Notes: generated from the letters alone by a model not told the origin. Shown: positions 1 through 8,354, counted from the first letter of the stretch. The stretch is 64,000 nt of DNA from Oceanicella sp. SM1341 (GCF_003448965.1 NZ_QRGC01000004.1:124001-188000); one strand, 5' to 3'. A program made the numbers and translations.

Positions 1-194
1 TCCGCACCGAGCTCACCGAGCCCTTCTACCGCGACGACGCCTGGCGCGAGGGGATGCTGCCGAAGATCCCCATGGGCCGCTTCGGCGCGCTGGAGGACGT
101 GGCGGGCACTTGCGTGTTCCTCGCCTCCGACGCGGCGGCCTATGTCACCGGGCAGATCCTGTTCGTCGACGGCGGCTACATGGCCTCGATCTGA
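1..194 (+). CDS. SDR-family oxidoreductase, C-terminal fragment (5' end outside window)
   Basis: The last 64 codons of a short-chain dehydrogenase/reductase are open from base 3 to the TGA at 192-194. The visible part has the typical SDR tail: an [12 protein letters not shown] helix, FLASD and the closing segment [12 protein letters not shown]. The Rossmann domain and catalytic YxxxK lie upstream of the window, so the substrate cannot be inferred. The stop is two bases before the ATG of the GntR regulator, so the two genes are probably co-transcribed, and the dehydrogenase may belong to the same catabolic unit as the transporter and HDH-family enzyme downstream. Confidence 0.85.
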   Translation, partial: RTELTEPFYRDDAWREGMLPKIPMGRFGALEDVAGTCVFLASDAAAYVTGQILFVDGGYMASI

Positions 195-196
195 GC

Positions 197-925
197 ATGT
201 CCGGCGGCACCCGATACGCGGCGGTGAAGGCGCATATCACCGCCGGCATCTCCTCCGGCCTCTACCCGCCGGGCAGCCGCCTGCCCTCCGAGCACGCGCT
301 GGTGGAGGCGCTCTCGGTGTCGCGGATGACGGTGAACCGCGCGCTGCGCGAGCTCGCGCGCGACGGGCTGGTGACCCGCACGCAGGGCGTGGGCTCCTTC
401 GTGGCCGAGGCGCGCGCCCTGCCCTCGCTCGCCGAGGTGCGCGACATCCGCGCCACCATCGCCGAGCGCGGCGGCCGGCACACCTGCCGCACCGTGGTGG
501 CCGAGCGCCGCCGCGCCGGCGAGGAAGCGGCCCTGCTCGGCCTCTCGCCCGGCGAGGAGCTGCTGCACGTGCATCTCGTGCATCACGAGGACGGCGTTCC
601 GCTGCAGATCGAGCGGCGCTTCGTGCGCGCCGATTTCGCCCCCGACCTGCTGGAGGTGGATTTCTCCGCCGAGCCGATGGCCGATTACCTGCAGCGCTTC
701 GCCCCGGTCTCCGAGCTCGAGCACATCGTGGAGGCGCGGCTGGCCGACGCGGGCGAGCAGCGGGACCTCGGCCTCGCCCCCGGCGCGCCGGTGCTGCGCA
801 TCCGCAGGCGCACCTGGGTGGGCGAGCGCACGGTCACGCTGGGCTGGTTCTCGCAGCCGGGCGCGCGCTACCGCGTGCAGGTGCGGGTGCGCCCCGCCGA
901 TTTCACCGGCCGGGGCGGCGCATGA
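197..925 (+). CDS. GntR/HutC-family transcriptional regulator (winged helix + UTRA domain)
   Basis: 242 aa. The N-terminal ~70 residues are a GntR winged helix (LPSEHALVEALSVSRMTVNRA... then GLVTRTQGVGSFV). Residues from ~85 form a UTRA effector domain, with the family-typical paired leucine/histidine strand (EELLHVHLVHHEDGVPLQIE) and the closing RRRTWVGERTVTLGW segment. This is the architecture of HutC, the repressor of histidine utilisation, but no hut genes are seen here. ATG 197 was chosen because it follows the SDR stop directly; upstream in-frame codons lie inside the SDR gene. A HutC-type palindrome lies just downstream at 945-954, so it probably controls the transporter operon. The effector is unknown. 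Confidence 0.88.
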   Translation: MSGGTRYAAVKAHITAGISSGLYPPGSRLPSEHALVEALSVSRMTVNRALRELARDGLVTRTQGVGSFVAEARALPSLAEVRDIRATIAERGGRHTCRTVVAERRRAGEEAALLGLSPGEELLHVHLVHHEDGVPLQIERRFVRADFAPDLLEVDFSAEPMADYLQRFAPVSELEHIVEARLADAGEQRDLGLAPGAPVLRIRRRTWVGERTVTLGWFSQPGARYRVQVRVRPADFTGRGGA

Positions 926-944
926 CGCAGCGCGGCACAGACCT

Positions 945-954
945 TGTATATACA
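945..954. promoter_or_regulatory. HutC-type operator-like palindrome TGTATATACA with adjacent -35-like TTGACA
   Basis: A perfect 10-bp palindrome, preceded by CT to give CTTGTATATACA, lies in the 184-bp gap between the GntR/HutC gene and the ABC operon. Half-sites of this kind (CTTGTATA) are known for HutC-family regulators. A perfect TTGACA follows at 959-964, although I see no convincing -10 box at 17 bp. It is the only AT-rich stretch in the gap. Repression of the downstream operon by the adjacent HutC-type protein is inference. Confidence 0.6.
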
Positions 955-1109
955 TCCGTTGACAGGCTATGGAGCCGGTGCAAAGCTCGCGCCCCGGGCA
1001 AGGGGACTTCCGCCGCACTGCGGAAGGGTGTGCGTGCTGCGGCCGCCGGGCGGCCGCGGGGCCCGGCATGCGGGCGGGCCTCACGATGAACGCGCAGAAG
1101 GGTGCATCC

Positions 1110-2240
1110 ATGACGCCGATGGTCGAACTCGACAACGTCACCCGCCGCTTCGGCGACACGGCCGCGGTGCGCGAGGCCTCCGCGCGGCTGGAGCGCGGCG
1201 AGTTCCTCACCATCCTCGGCCCCTCCGGCTGCGGCAAGACCACGCTCCTGCGCATGATCGCGGGCTTCGACCGGCCGAGCGCGGGGCGCATCCTGATCAA
1301 CGGCCAGGCGATCGACGCCGTGCCGCCCTTCCGCCGCTCCATCGGCATGGTGTTCCAGCGCCTCGCCCTCTTCCCGCACATGACCGCGGCGGAGAACGTG
1401 GCCTACCCGCTGAAGATGCGCCGCTTCGACCCCGCGGAGATCCCCGAGCGGGTGGAGCGCTACCTCGAGCTGGTGCGCCTCAAGGGCTTCGGCAGCCGCC
1501 GCCCGCACGAGATGTCCGGCGGCCAGCAGCAGCGCGTGGCCATCGCGCGCGCGCTCTCCTTCAGCCCCGACCTGCTGCTGCTCGACGAGCCGCTCTCCGC
1601 GCTCGACCGCAAGCTGCGCGAGGAGATGCAGCTCGAGTTCCGCCGCATCCAGCAGGAGCTCGGCGTCACCACCATCAACGTGACCCATGACCAGCGCGAG
1701 GCGCTGGTGATGTCGGACCGGGTGGTGGTGATGGACGCGGGCCGCATCCAGCAGGCCGACACGCCGGCGGCGGTCTACCGCCAGCCCTCGAATCGCTTCG
1801 TGGCGAGTTTCATCGGCATGACCACGGTCTTCCCCGGCATGGTGGCCGAGGCGCCGGAGGGCATCGGCGAGATCATCGTGGGCGACGTGCGCCTGCCCGC
1901 CCGCCTGCCCGCCGGCGGCCTCGCGCCCGGCACGGCGGTGGACTGCGGCTTGCGCGCCGAGCAGGTGCGCGTGGTCGCCCCCGGCGCGCCGCGGCCGGAG
2001 ACCACCATCGGCGGCCTCGTCGAGCGGCGCATCTTCGAGGGCGACCGGCTGGTCTACGAGGTGCGCGTGCCGCCCCTGGGCAATCTCACGCTCATGGTCT
2101 TCGACCACGACCCCGCCACCCATGCCGAACACGAGGTCGGCGCGCGTGTCCTGCTGGGCTGGAACGCGCGCGACCTCTTCGTATTCCCGAAAGAAACCAC
2201 AGAAAACGCCACCCGACAGGAAACAGGACCCGCATCATGA
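1110..2240 (+). CDS. ABC importer ATP-binding protein, PotA/FbpC-like
   Basis: 376 aa cytoplasmic ATPase. Walker A is GPSGCGKTT (about residues 37-45), the Q-loop region reads MVFQRLALFPH, the signature is MSGGQQQR, Walker B is DLLLLDEP and the H-loop is VTHDQ. A C-terminal TOBE-type domain of ~130 residues follows, which is usual for polyamine, iron and phosphonate/opine importers. ATG 1110 was preferred because AGAAGG sits about 8 nt upstream; in-frame ATGs at 1086 and 969 are alternatives with weaker sites. It overlaps the binding-protein gene by ATGA and forms one transporter with the next three genes. The substrate is not evident. Confidence 0.9.
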   Translation: MTPMVELDNVTRRFGDTAAVREASARLERGEFLTILGPSGCGKTTLLRMIAGFDRPSAGRILINGQAIDAVPPFRRSIGMVFQRLALFPHMTAAENVAYPLKMRRFDPAEIPERVERYLELVRLKGFGSRRPHEMSGGQQQRVAIARALSFSPDLLLLDEPLSALDRKLREEMQLEFRRIQQELGVTTINVTHDQREALVMSDRVVVMDAGRIQQADTPAAVYRQPSNRFVASFIGMTTVFPGMVAEAPEGIGEIIVGDVRLPARLPAGGLAPGTAVDCGLRAEQVRVVAPGAPRPETTIGGLVERRIFEGDRLVYEVRVPPLGNLTLMVFDHDPATHAEHEVGARVLLGWNARDLFVFPKETTENATRQETGPAS

Positions 2241-3328
2241 CAGACCTCACCCGCCTCGCCCTGCCGCGCCGCCGCTTCCTGCAGGGCAGCGCCGCCGCTG
2301 CCGCCGTGCTCGCGGCCCCCGGCATCCTGCGCGCGCAGGAAAAGCCCGCCGAGCTGATCGTCCGCGCCTGGGGCGGCGCCTGGGGCGACGCGCTGAAGGA
2401 GGGCGTGGGCGACCCGTTCACCGCCGCCACCGGCATCCCCGTGCGCTACGATTTCACCGAGGACAACGAGATCAAGCCGAAGATCTGGGCCGCGGTGGAC
2501 CAGGGCCGCATCCCGCCGATCCACGTGAACTGGGACACCACCACCAACGCCACCATCTCCGCCCTGCGCGGCGTCACGGTCGACCTCTCGGACCTCTCCA
2601 ACCTCGAGGGCCTGCTGCCGCTCGCCAAGCCGGTGGGGCTCGACGGCTACCCGATCGTGAACACCTACGCCTATGTCTATGTCTGCGCCTATCGCCCCGA
2701 GGCCTTCCCCGACGGCGCCCCCACCTCCTGGAACGTGTTGATCGACCCGAAGTTCAGGGGCCGCATCGCGCTCTACGACGACGGCATCGGCTTCAACCCG
2801 ATCTCGGTGATCGCCGGCGGCGGCACGGTGGCGGACATCCCCGGCAACATGCAGCCGGGCTGGGACTTCTACGAGAAGCTCCGCATCAACGAGCCCCTGC
2901 TGGGCGAGGATGCCGATTTCACCAACTGGTTCCAGAACGGCGAGATCGACGTGGCCTGCACCATCTCGGTGAACGCCCGCGCGGCGAAGCAGAACGGCAT
3001 CGACGTGGCCTGGACCGTGCCGCAGGAGGGCTGCAAGGTCGACACCGACGGGCTGTGGATCCCGAAGGGCCTGCCGACCAACGAGGAGTACTGGGCGAAG
3101 GAATTCGTCAACTTCGCGCTGTCGCGGGAGGCGCAGGAGAAATGGTGCTCCGCCCTCGGCCTGCCGCCGGTCTTCCCCGGCATCGAGCCGCCGGCCGACC
3201 TCGCGGGAGACCCCTCCTACCCCACCACCGAGGCGGATTTCGCGAAGCTCGTGAGCATCCCCTCGCCGGTGCTGGTGGAAAACCAGCCGATCTGGTTCGA
3301 GAAGTTCAACGAGATCTTCCAGGGCTGA
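2237..3328 (+). CDS. ABC importer periplasmic solute-binding protein (PotD/iron-family), Tat signal
   Basis: 363 aa. The N-terminus has a twin-arginine signal (RRRFLQGSAAAAA, cleavage probably after ILRAQ), so it is exported folded. The mature part is a PotD/FbpA-like binding fold: ELIVRAWGGAWGDAL at the start, a TNWFQNGEIDVACT segment in the second lobe and a C-terminal FVNFALSREAQEKW helix. The ATG overlaps the stop of the ATPase gene (ATGA). Two strong hairpins follow the gene, consistent with higher expression of the binding protein than of the permeases. The ligand is unknown; context suggests a small polar compound processed by the HDH-family dehydrogenase. Confidence 0.88.
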   Translation: MTDLTRLALPRRRFLQGSAAAAAVLAAPGILRAQEKPAELIVRAWGGAWGDALKEGVGDPFTAATGIPVRYDFTEDNEIKPKIWAAVDQGRIPPIHVNWDTTTNATISALRGVTVDLSDLSNLEGLLPLAKPVGLDGYPIVNTYAYVYVCAYRPEAFPDGAPTSWNVLIDPKFRGRIALYDDGIGFNPISVIAGGGTVADIPGNMQPGWDFYEKLRINEPLLGEDADFTNWFQNGEIDVACTISVNARAAKQNGIDVAWTVPQEGCKVDTDGLWIPKGLPTNEEYWAKEFVNFALSREAQEKWCSALGLPPVFPGIEPPADLAGDPSYPTTEADFAKLVSIPSPVLVENQPIWFEKFNEIFQG

Positions 3329-3338
3329 GCCCGCGCGC

Positions 3339-3400
3339 GCCGGCCGGCCCCACCCGGCCGGCCACCCCGCATCCCGGCGCCCCGGCCCCCGCGCCGGGGC
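3339..3400 (+). other. Two tandem intercistronic hairpins after the binding-protein gene
   Basis: Hairpin 1 has a perfect 9-bp stem (GCCGGCCGG at 3339-3347 and CCGGCCGGC at 3354-3362, 6-nt loop). Hairpin 2 has a perfect 8-bp stem (GCCCCGGC at 3379-3386, GCCGGGGC at 3393-3400, 6-nt loop). They fill most of the 88-bp gap between the binding protein and the first permease and end just before its Shine-Dalgarno sequence. No T-run follows, so mRNA stabilisation or partial attenuation is more likely than full termination. In so GC-rich a genome some such stems arise by chance. Confidence 0.5.
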
Positions 3401-3416
3401 CCCGACGAGGTAAGAA

Positions 3417-4379
3417 ATGACCGCCGACGCCCCGCGCCCCCCTGCCCCCGCCCACCGCCTGCCGCTGCGCTGGCGGGTGATGGACCGCATCGAGGCCGTG
3501 GCCGCGGCGCTCTGGCCCGCAGCCTTCCGCCGGGCCACGCCCTGGGCCTTCCTCGCGCCCGCGCTCTTGCTGGTGGGCATCCTGCTGATCGGGCTGGGCT
3601 ATGTCATCTCCGACAGCCTGCACGAGCTCAACCCCGCCACCTACCGGCTGCGCGAGGAATACTCGCTGGGCAATTACGCCGCCTTCCTCGACCGCCCGGT
3701 CTATCTGCTGGTGCTCTGGCGCAGCCTGCTCGCGGCGGTGCTGGTGACCGCGATCACCCTCGTCTTCGCCTTCCCCTACGCCTACGTGATGGTGCGCACC
3801 CGCTCGGGCGCGCTGCGCAAGCTGCTGCTGGTGTCGCTGTTCCTGCCCTTCTTCATCGGCCAGGTGGTGCGGGCCTACGGCTGGCTGATCATCCTGGGCA
3901 AGCAGGGGCTCATCAACCAGGCGCTGGAGGGGCTGGGCCTGCCCGCCGCCACGCTGATCTACACCTACCCCGCGGTGATCTTCGGGCTGGTGCAATACAT
4001 GCTGCCCTTCGCGGTGCTGATGCTGGCCCCCGCGCTCACCGCCATCCACGAGGAGGTGGAGCTCGCCTCCGAATCCCTCGGGGCGGACTGGCTGCGCACC
4101 TTCCGCCACATCGTGATCCCGATGGCGAAGCCCGGGCTCGTCGGCGCCTCGGTGGTGGTCTTCACCCTCACCCTCACCGATTTCGCCATGCCCGAGATCC
4201 TCGGCGGCGGCACCAACGACTTCATCGCCAGCACGATATACGACATGTTCTTCCAGCTCTCGAACCCCGGCCTCGCCTCCGCCCTCGCCGCGGTGCTGGT
4301 GGCGGTGGGCAGCCTCATCGTCGCGCTGGTGTTCCGCGTGGCGGGCACCGGCACGCTGGGCCTCAGGAGCGGGTCATGA
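3417..4379 (+). CDS. ABC importer permease, PotB-like
   Basis: 320 aa inner-membrane protein with about six hydrophobic segments: WAFLAPALLLVGILLIGLGY near residue 42, then helices around 100, 135, 180, 250 and 285. The cytoplasmic EAA-type coupling loop is ELASESLGADWLRTFRHIVIP. An N-terminal proline-rich cytosolic stretch of ~35 residues is longer than usual. A GAGGTAAG ribosome site precedes the ATG. It overlaps the second permease by ATGA. With the preceding ATPase and binding protein it forms the translocation pore. Confidence 0.9.
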   Translation: MTADAPRPPAPAHRLPLRWRVMDRIEAVAAALWPAAFRRATPWAFLAPALLLVGILLIGLGYVISDSLHELNPATYRLREEYSLGNYAAFLDRPVYLLVLWRSLLAAVLVTAITLVFAFPYAYVMVRTRSGALRKLLLVSLFLPFFIGQVVRAYGWLIILGKQGLINQALEGLGLPAATLIYTYPAVIFGLVQYMLPFAVLMLAPALTAIHEEVELASESLGADWLRTFRHIVIPMAKPGLVGASVVVFTLTLTDFAMPEILGGGTNDFIASTIYDMFFQLSNPGLASALAAVLVAVGSLIVALVFRVAGTGTLGLRSGS

Positions 4380-5176
4380 GAAGCGCGCGCGGCAAGGCCT
4401 GGGTGCTGTGGAGCATGGTCATCCTGGTGCTGGTGACGCTGGCGCTGCCCACGCTGGTGATCATCGGCGCCTCCTTCACCTCCGGCGACATCATCCGCTT
4501 CCCGCCCGAGGGCCTGTCGCTGCGCTGGTACCGCGCGCTGTGGGACCTGGGCGGCTTCCGCGCCGCCCTCGGCCGCACGGCTTACGTCTCGGCGCTCTGC
4601 ACCCTGATCGCCATCCCGGTGGGCACGCTGGCGGCGCTCGCTCTGGCGCGGCGGCGGATGCGGTTTGCCCGCACCATCCAGGTGTACCTGCTGCTGCCCT
4701 TCACCATTCCGCTGGTGGTGTCGGGCATCTCGATGATGATGCTCTTCGGCGAGGCGCGGGTGCTCGGCCAGCTCTGGCCGGTGGGCGTGGCGCTGTGCCT
4801 GATCAACCTGCCCTTCATGATCTGGGCGGTTTCCTCGGCGGTGAACGCGCTCGACCCCGAGCTGGAGAATGCCGCGATGAACTGCGGCGCGCCGCCCGTC
4901 ACCGTGTTCCTCACCGTCACCCTGCCGGCGGTGATGCCGGGGGTGATCACCGGGGCGCTGCTGATGTTCATCCTCGCCTTCAACGAGTTCCTCGTGAGCC
5001 TGTTCCTCACCGACAGCCGCACCGTCACCCTGCCGGTGCAGATCTACAATTCCATCCGCAATGTCATCACCCCGGATCTCGCCGCGGTGTCGGTCGTCTA
5101 CATCGTGGTGGCACTCGCCGCGATCTGGGTACTGGACCGGCTCGTCGGGCTCGAGATCTTCCTCAAGTCGAAATGA
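4376..5176 (+). CDS. ABC importer permease, PotC-like
   Basis: 266 aa inner-membrane permease. The first membrane helix is VLWSMVILVLVTLALPTLVI, followed by about five more, and the EAA-like loop reads ELENAAMNCGAPPVTVFLTV. It pairs with the PotB-like subunit. Its ATG overlaps the previous stop (ATGA), and its own TGA overlaps the ATG at 5173 of the HDH-family dehydrogenase, so transporter and enzyme are translationally coupled. That coupling is the best evidence that the transported solute or a derivative is the enzyme's substrate. Confidence 0.9.
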   Translation: MRSARGKAWVLWSMVILVLVTLALPTLVIIGASFTSGDIIRFPPEGLSLRWYRALWDLGGFRAALGRTAYVSALCTLIAIPVGTLAALALARRRMRFARTIQVYLLLPFTIPLVVSGISMMMLFGEARVLGQLWPVGVALCLINLPFMIWAVSSAVNALDPELENAAMNCGAPPVTVFLTVTLPAVMPGVITGALLMFILAFNEFLVSLFLTDSRTVTLPVQIYNSIRNVITPDLAAVSVVYIVVALAAIWVLDRLVGLEIFLKSK

Positions 5177-6510
5177 GCCGCGCCATGACAGACGTCTCCT
5201 TCCACCGCCTCTCCGAGATCGACGACGCCGGCCGCCGCGCCCTGATGGGCCGGGCGGAATCCGACCTCACCCCGTTCATCGACAAGGTGCGCCCGATCAT
5301 CGAGGCGGTGCGGACGCAAGGCGACATCGCCCTCGCCCGCTTCGCGCGCGAGCTTGACCGCGCTCCGGTGGAGGCGAATGCCATCGCCGCCACGAAGGCC
5401 GATTTCGACGCCGCCTTCGACGCCCTCGACCCGAAGATGATCGAGCTGCTGGAATTCGCCTGCGACAATGTCCGCCGCTTCCACGAGGCCCAGATGCCCG
5501 AGGAGATGTGGATGAAGGAGATGCACCCCGGCGTCTGGGCCGGGGACCGGGTGGTGCCGATCGACTCGGTGGCCTGCTACGTGCCGCGCGGCAAGGGCTC
5601 GTTCCCCTCCGTGGTGATGATGACCGCCATTCCGGCGGTGGTGGCGGGCGTGCCCAACCCGGTGATCATCACCCCGCCGGGGCCGGACGGGAAGGTGGAC
5701 GCCGCCACGCTCGTGGCCGCGCGCATCGCGGGCGTCGAGCAGGTGTACAAGGCCGGCGGCGCGCAGGGCGTGGCCGCCGTGGCCTACGGCACCGAGACCG
5801 TGCCGCGCTGCCTCAAGATCGTCGGGCCCGGCAGCCCCTGGGTGGTGGCGGCGAAGAGCCTGCTCTCCGGCCGGCTCGACCCCGGCACGCCCGCCGGCCC
5901 CTCGGAGGCCATCGTGCTCGCCGACCACACGGCCAATGGTGCGGCCTGCGCGCTCGACCTGCTCAACGAGGCCGAGCACGGGCCGGACAGCTCGTCATGG
6001 CTGGTGACCTGCTCCGAGGAGGTGGCCGAGGCCGCCCGCGCCGCCCTGCCCGGCTACTGGGCCCGGATGGGCGAACAGCGGGTGGAGTTCTCGCAAAAGG
6101 TGCTCTGCGGCCCGCGCGGCGGCATCCTGCTGACGGACACCATGGAGGAGGCCATCTCTTGGGTGAACGACTACGCGCCCGAGCACCTGGTGGTGCATTC
6201 CGAAGACCCCTACGGCTACCTCGGCCAGCTGCGCAACGCCGGCGAGATCCTGCTGGGCGAGAACACGCCCATCGCGCTGGGGAATTTCGTGCTGGGCCCG
6301 AACGCGGTGCTGCCGACGAATTTCGCCGCCCGCACCCATTCGCCGCTCGGGGTGCATGACTATCTCAAGCGCATCTCCGTGGGCCACGTGACCCCGAAGG
6401 GCTATGCCACGCTCGCCCCCTGGGCGAAGCGCTTCGCGGAATACGAGGGGTTCGACGCGCATGCAAACGCCGTCTCGGAGCTGCGCGAGACGGCGCTGGG
6501 GCGCAAGTGA
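5173..6510 (+). CDS. Histidinol-dehydrogenase-family NAD-dependent oxidoreductase, divergent paralogue
   Basis: 445 aa, the usual length of HisD/HpsN proteins. The fold signatures are present: YVPRGKGSFPS (~137-147), GGAQGVAAVAYGTETVP (~195-211), VGPGSPWVVAAK, AGPSEA and the catalytic pair E337-H338 in DYAPEHLV. By alignment with E. coli HisD, zinc ligands H262 and H419 are kept (H269, H430) while Q259 is Glu (E266) and D360 is Asn (N371). HisD-like and HpsN (sulfopropanediol dehydrogenase) proteins normally keep QAEH and GD, so neither biosynthetic HisD nor standard HpsN fits well. Probably oxidises an imported alcohol to an acid in two steps; substrate unknown. ATG 5173 overlaps the permease stop; ATG 5185 is an alternative start. 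Confidence 0.82.
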   Translation: MSRAMTDVSFHRLSEIDDAGRRALMGRAESDLTPFIDKVRPIIEAVRTQGDIALARFARELDRAPVEANAIAATKADFDAAFDALDPKMIELLEFACDNVRRFHEAQMPEEMWMKEMHPGVWAGDRVVPIDSVACYVPRGKGSFPSVVMMTAIPAVVAGVPNPVIITPPGPDGKVDAATLVAARIAGVEQVYKAGGAQGVAAVAYGTETVPRCLKIVGPGSPWVVAAKSLLSGRLDPGTPAGPSEAIVLADHTANGAACALDLLNEAEHGPDSSSWLVTCSEEVAEAARAALPGYWARMGEQRVEFSQKVLCGPRGGILLTDTMEEAISWVNDYAPEHLVVHSEDPYGYLGQLRNAGEILLGENTPIALGNFVLGPNAVLPTNFAARTHSPLGVHDYLKRISVGHVTPKGYATLAPWAKRFAEYEGFDAHANAVSELRETALGRK

Positions 6511-6520
6511 GCCCGGCGGA

Positions 6521-6541
6521 CCGGGGGCGCGCGGCCCCCGG
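6521..6541. terminator. Bidirectional terminator-like hairpin between convergent operons
   Basis: Perfect 8-bp stem CCGGGGGC / GCCCCCGG (6521-6528 and 6534-6541) with a 5-nt loop, in the 39-bp gap between the HDH-family gene (plus strand) and the TRAP large subunit (minus strand). There is no T-tract on either side, so function as a terminator rests on position and stem strength. Confidence 0.5.
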
Positions 6542-6549
6542 CCCGGCCG

Positions 6550-7863
6550 CTACATGATGAGCCAGAGCGAGATCACCGGCAGGAAGGTGATCAGCAGGAT
6601 CCGCACGATATCCGCCACCCAGAACGGCAGCACGCCGCGGAAGATGGTGGTGAGCGGCACCTCTTTCAGCACCCCCTTCAGCACGAAGACATTCATGCCC
6701 ACCGGCGGCGTGATGAGGCTGATCTCGGTCGCCACCACCACCACGATGCCGAACCAGATCACCGAGAGGTTGGGGTCGGCCAGCACGCTGTCGCCGAAAT
6801 CCATCGTGTAGAGCAGCGGGTAGAACACCGGCACGGTGAGCAGGATCATCGACAGGCTCTCCAGCACGCAGCCGAGCAGGAGGTAGATCACCAGGATCAC
6901 CACCATCACGGTCCAGGCGGAGTAGCCGGTGTCGTAGATGTAGTCCGACAGCGCGTCCGGCAGGCCGGCGAAGTTCACGAAGTTGGAAAACACCTCGGCG
7001 CCGATGATGACCGCGAAGATCATGGCACTCGCGCCGGCCGTCTCGATGAAGGCGGCGCGCAGGGCCGCCCAGGTGAGCCGGCGCATCGCGAAGCCGATCA
7101 CCAGCGAGACGCCCGCGCCGATGCCCGCCGCCTCGATGGGGGTGAAGAACCCGCCGTAGATCCCCACCATGATGACGGCGAAGAGCACCACCACCGCGAG
7201 CACGCCCATCAGGTCCGCCCCGGTGAGGGCGATGGGCGCGCCGGTGGCTTTCGGTGCCAGCGAGGGCTTGATGAGCACGGTGACGAACACCGCCGCCACG
7301 TAGAGCGCGATGCCGAGCAGCCCGGGGATCATCCCGGCGATGAACAGCTTGCCGATGTCGCTCTCGGTGAGGATGCCGTAGAGGATCAGGATTACCGAGG
7401 GCGGGATGAGGATGCCCAGCGTGCCGCCCGCGGCGATGGCGCCGGTGGCGAGGCCGTCGTCGTAGCCGAAGCGGCGCATCGAGGGCATGGCGACCTTCGA
7501 CATGGTGGCCGCCGTGGCAAGCGAGGAGCCGCTCACCGCCGAGAACCCGCCGCAGGAGAGCACGGCCGCCACCGCGAGCCCGCCGGGCAGCCGCCCGATC
7601 AGCCGGTAGGCGGCGGCATAGAGCCCCTGCGCGAAGCCCGAGCGGGCCAGCACGTTGCCCATGAAGATGAACAGCGGGATGACCGAGAGCGAGTAGTTCA
7701 GCGCCGTCTCGAACACCGTGCGCCCGAGCATGGAGAAGGCGGGGTCCCAGCCGCGCATGTAGCCGAAACCGGCCACCCCCACCGCCGACATCGCGAAGGC
7801 GATGGGCACGCGGGCGAAGATCAGGGCCAGCAGGATCGCGAAGCCCACGAGGGATTCAGTCAT
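6550..7863 (-). CDS. dctM: TRAP transporter large permease subunit (DctM family)
   Basis: 437 aa with roughly 12-13 hydrophobic segments. Family hallmarks include the N-terminal helix MTESLVGFAILLALIFARVPIAF (residues 1-23), the conserved SGSSLATAATMSKVAMPSM loop, a GGTLGILIPPSVILI segment and the closing ITPPVGMNVFVLKG loop. This subunit carries the Na+-coupled transport channel. It overlaps the small subunit by 4 bp. The transporter genes follow the aromatic catabolic genes on the same strand, only 82 bp after DUF2783, so the cargo may be an aromatic or other organic acid; this is inference. Confidence 0.93.
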   Translation of the reverse strand: MTESLVGFAILLALIFARVPIAFAMSAVGVAGFGYMRGWDPAFSMLGRTVFETALNYSLSVIPLFIFMGNVLARSGFAQGLYAAAYRLIGRLPGGLAVAAVLSCGGFSAVSGSSLATAATMSKVAMPSMRRFGYDDGLATGAIAAGGTLGILIPPSVILILYGILTESDIGKLFIAGMIPGLLGIALYVAAVFVTVLIKPSLAPKATGAPIALTGADLMGVLAVVVLFAVIMVGIYGGFFTPIEAAGIGAGVSLVIGFAMRRLTWAALRAAFIETAGASAMIFAVIIGAEVFSNFVNFAGLPDALSDYIYDTGYSAWTVMVVILVIYLLLGCVLESLSMILLTVPVFYPLLYTMDFGDSVLADPNLSVIWFGIVVVVATEISLITPPVGMNVFVLKGVLKEVPLTTIFRGVLPFWVADIVRILLITFLPVISLWLIM

Positions 7864-8354
7864 TCAGTCGCTCCCTTGGGGGACATCGCGCCGCAGGCCC
7901 GCGCCACGGCCGCGGCGGCCGAGAGCAGGCAGCCGAAGGCGGCAAACCAGGCCACCGGCGCCATGGGCAGGCGCAGCGCATTGGTCACCGCGCCGTCGGC
8001 CCCAAGCCGCAGCGCCTCCACCCCGAGGCGCCAAGCGAAGACCGCGAGCACGAGGGCCGCGAAGAGGTTGCCGAAGGCGGTGAGCAGCCCGGCCCCGCGC
8101 GGGCCCAGCATCATCCCCAACAGGTCCACCTCCACATGCCCGCCGTCACGGGTGCAGAGCGGCAGGGCGGCGAAGACGAGGGCGCCGAGGAGAAGCTCGG
8201 TGAGCTCGAAGGCCCCGGCGAGCGGGGTGTTGAACCAGTAGCGGCCCACCACGTCGACACAGGTGACGGCGGTGAGCGCGAGGATCAGCAGCGTGGAGGC
8301 GATGGCGAGGACCCGCATCAGGGCCCCCGCCGCGCCGCGGTCGATGAAGCTCAT
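7860..8354 (-). CDS. dctQ: TRAP transporter small permease subunit (DctQ family)
   Basis: 164 aa with four predicted membrane helices (LAIASTLLILALTAVTCVDV, the ELTELLLGALVFAALPLC region, a helix near 85-105 and a C-terminal helix). The family motif around residues 35-65 (RYWFNTPLAGAFELTELLLG, then DGGHVEVDLL) is clear. It couples the binding protein to DctM. It overlaps both neighbours by 4 bp (ATGA), giving a strict DctP-DctQ-DctM order. Confidence 0.92.
   Translation of the reverse strand: MSFIDRGAAGALMRVLAIASTLLILALTAVTCVDVVGRYWFNTPLAGAFELTELLLGALVFAALPLCTRDGGHVEVDLLGMMLGPRGAGLLTAFGNLFAALVLAVFAWRLGVEALRLGADGAVTNALRLPMAPVAWFAAFGCLLSAAAAVARACGAMSPKGATE

Noticed and set aside
5173-6510. Calling the HDH-family gene hpsN or hisD
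   Set aside because: Two metal-ligand positions differ and no DHPS or histidine genes accompany it, so a specific symbol is not supported.
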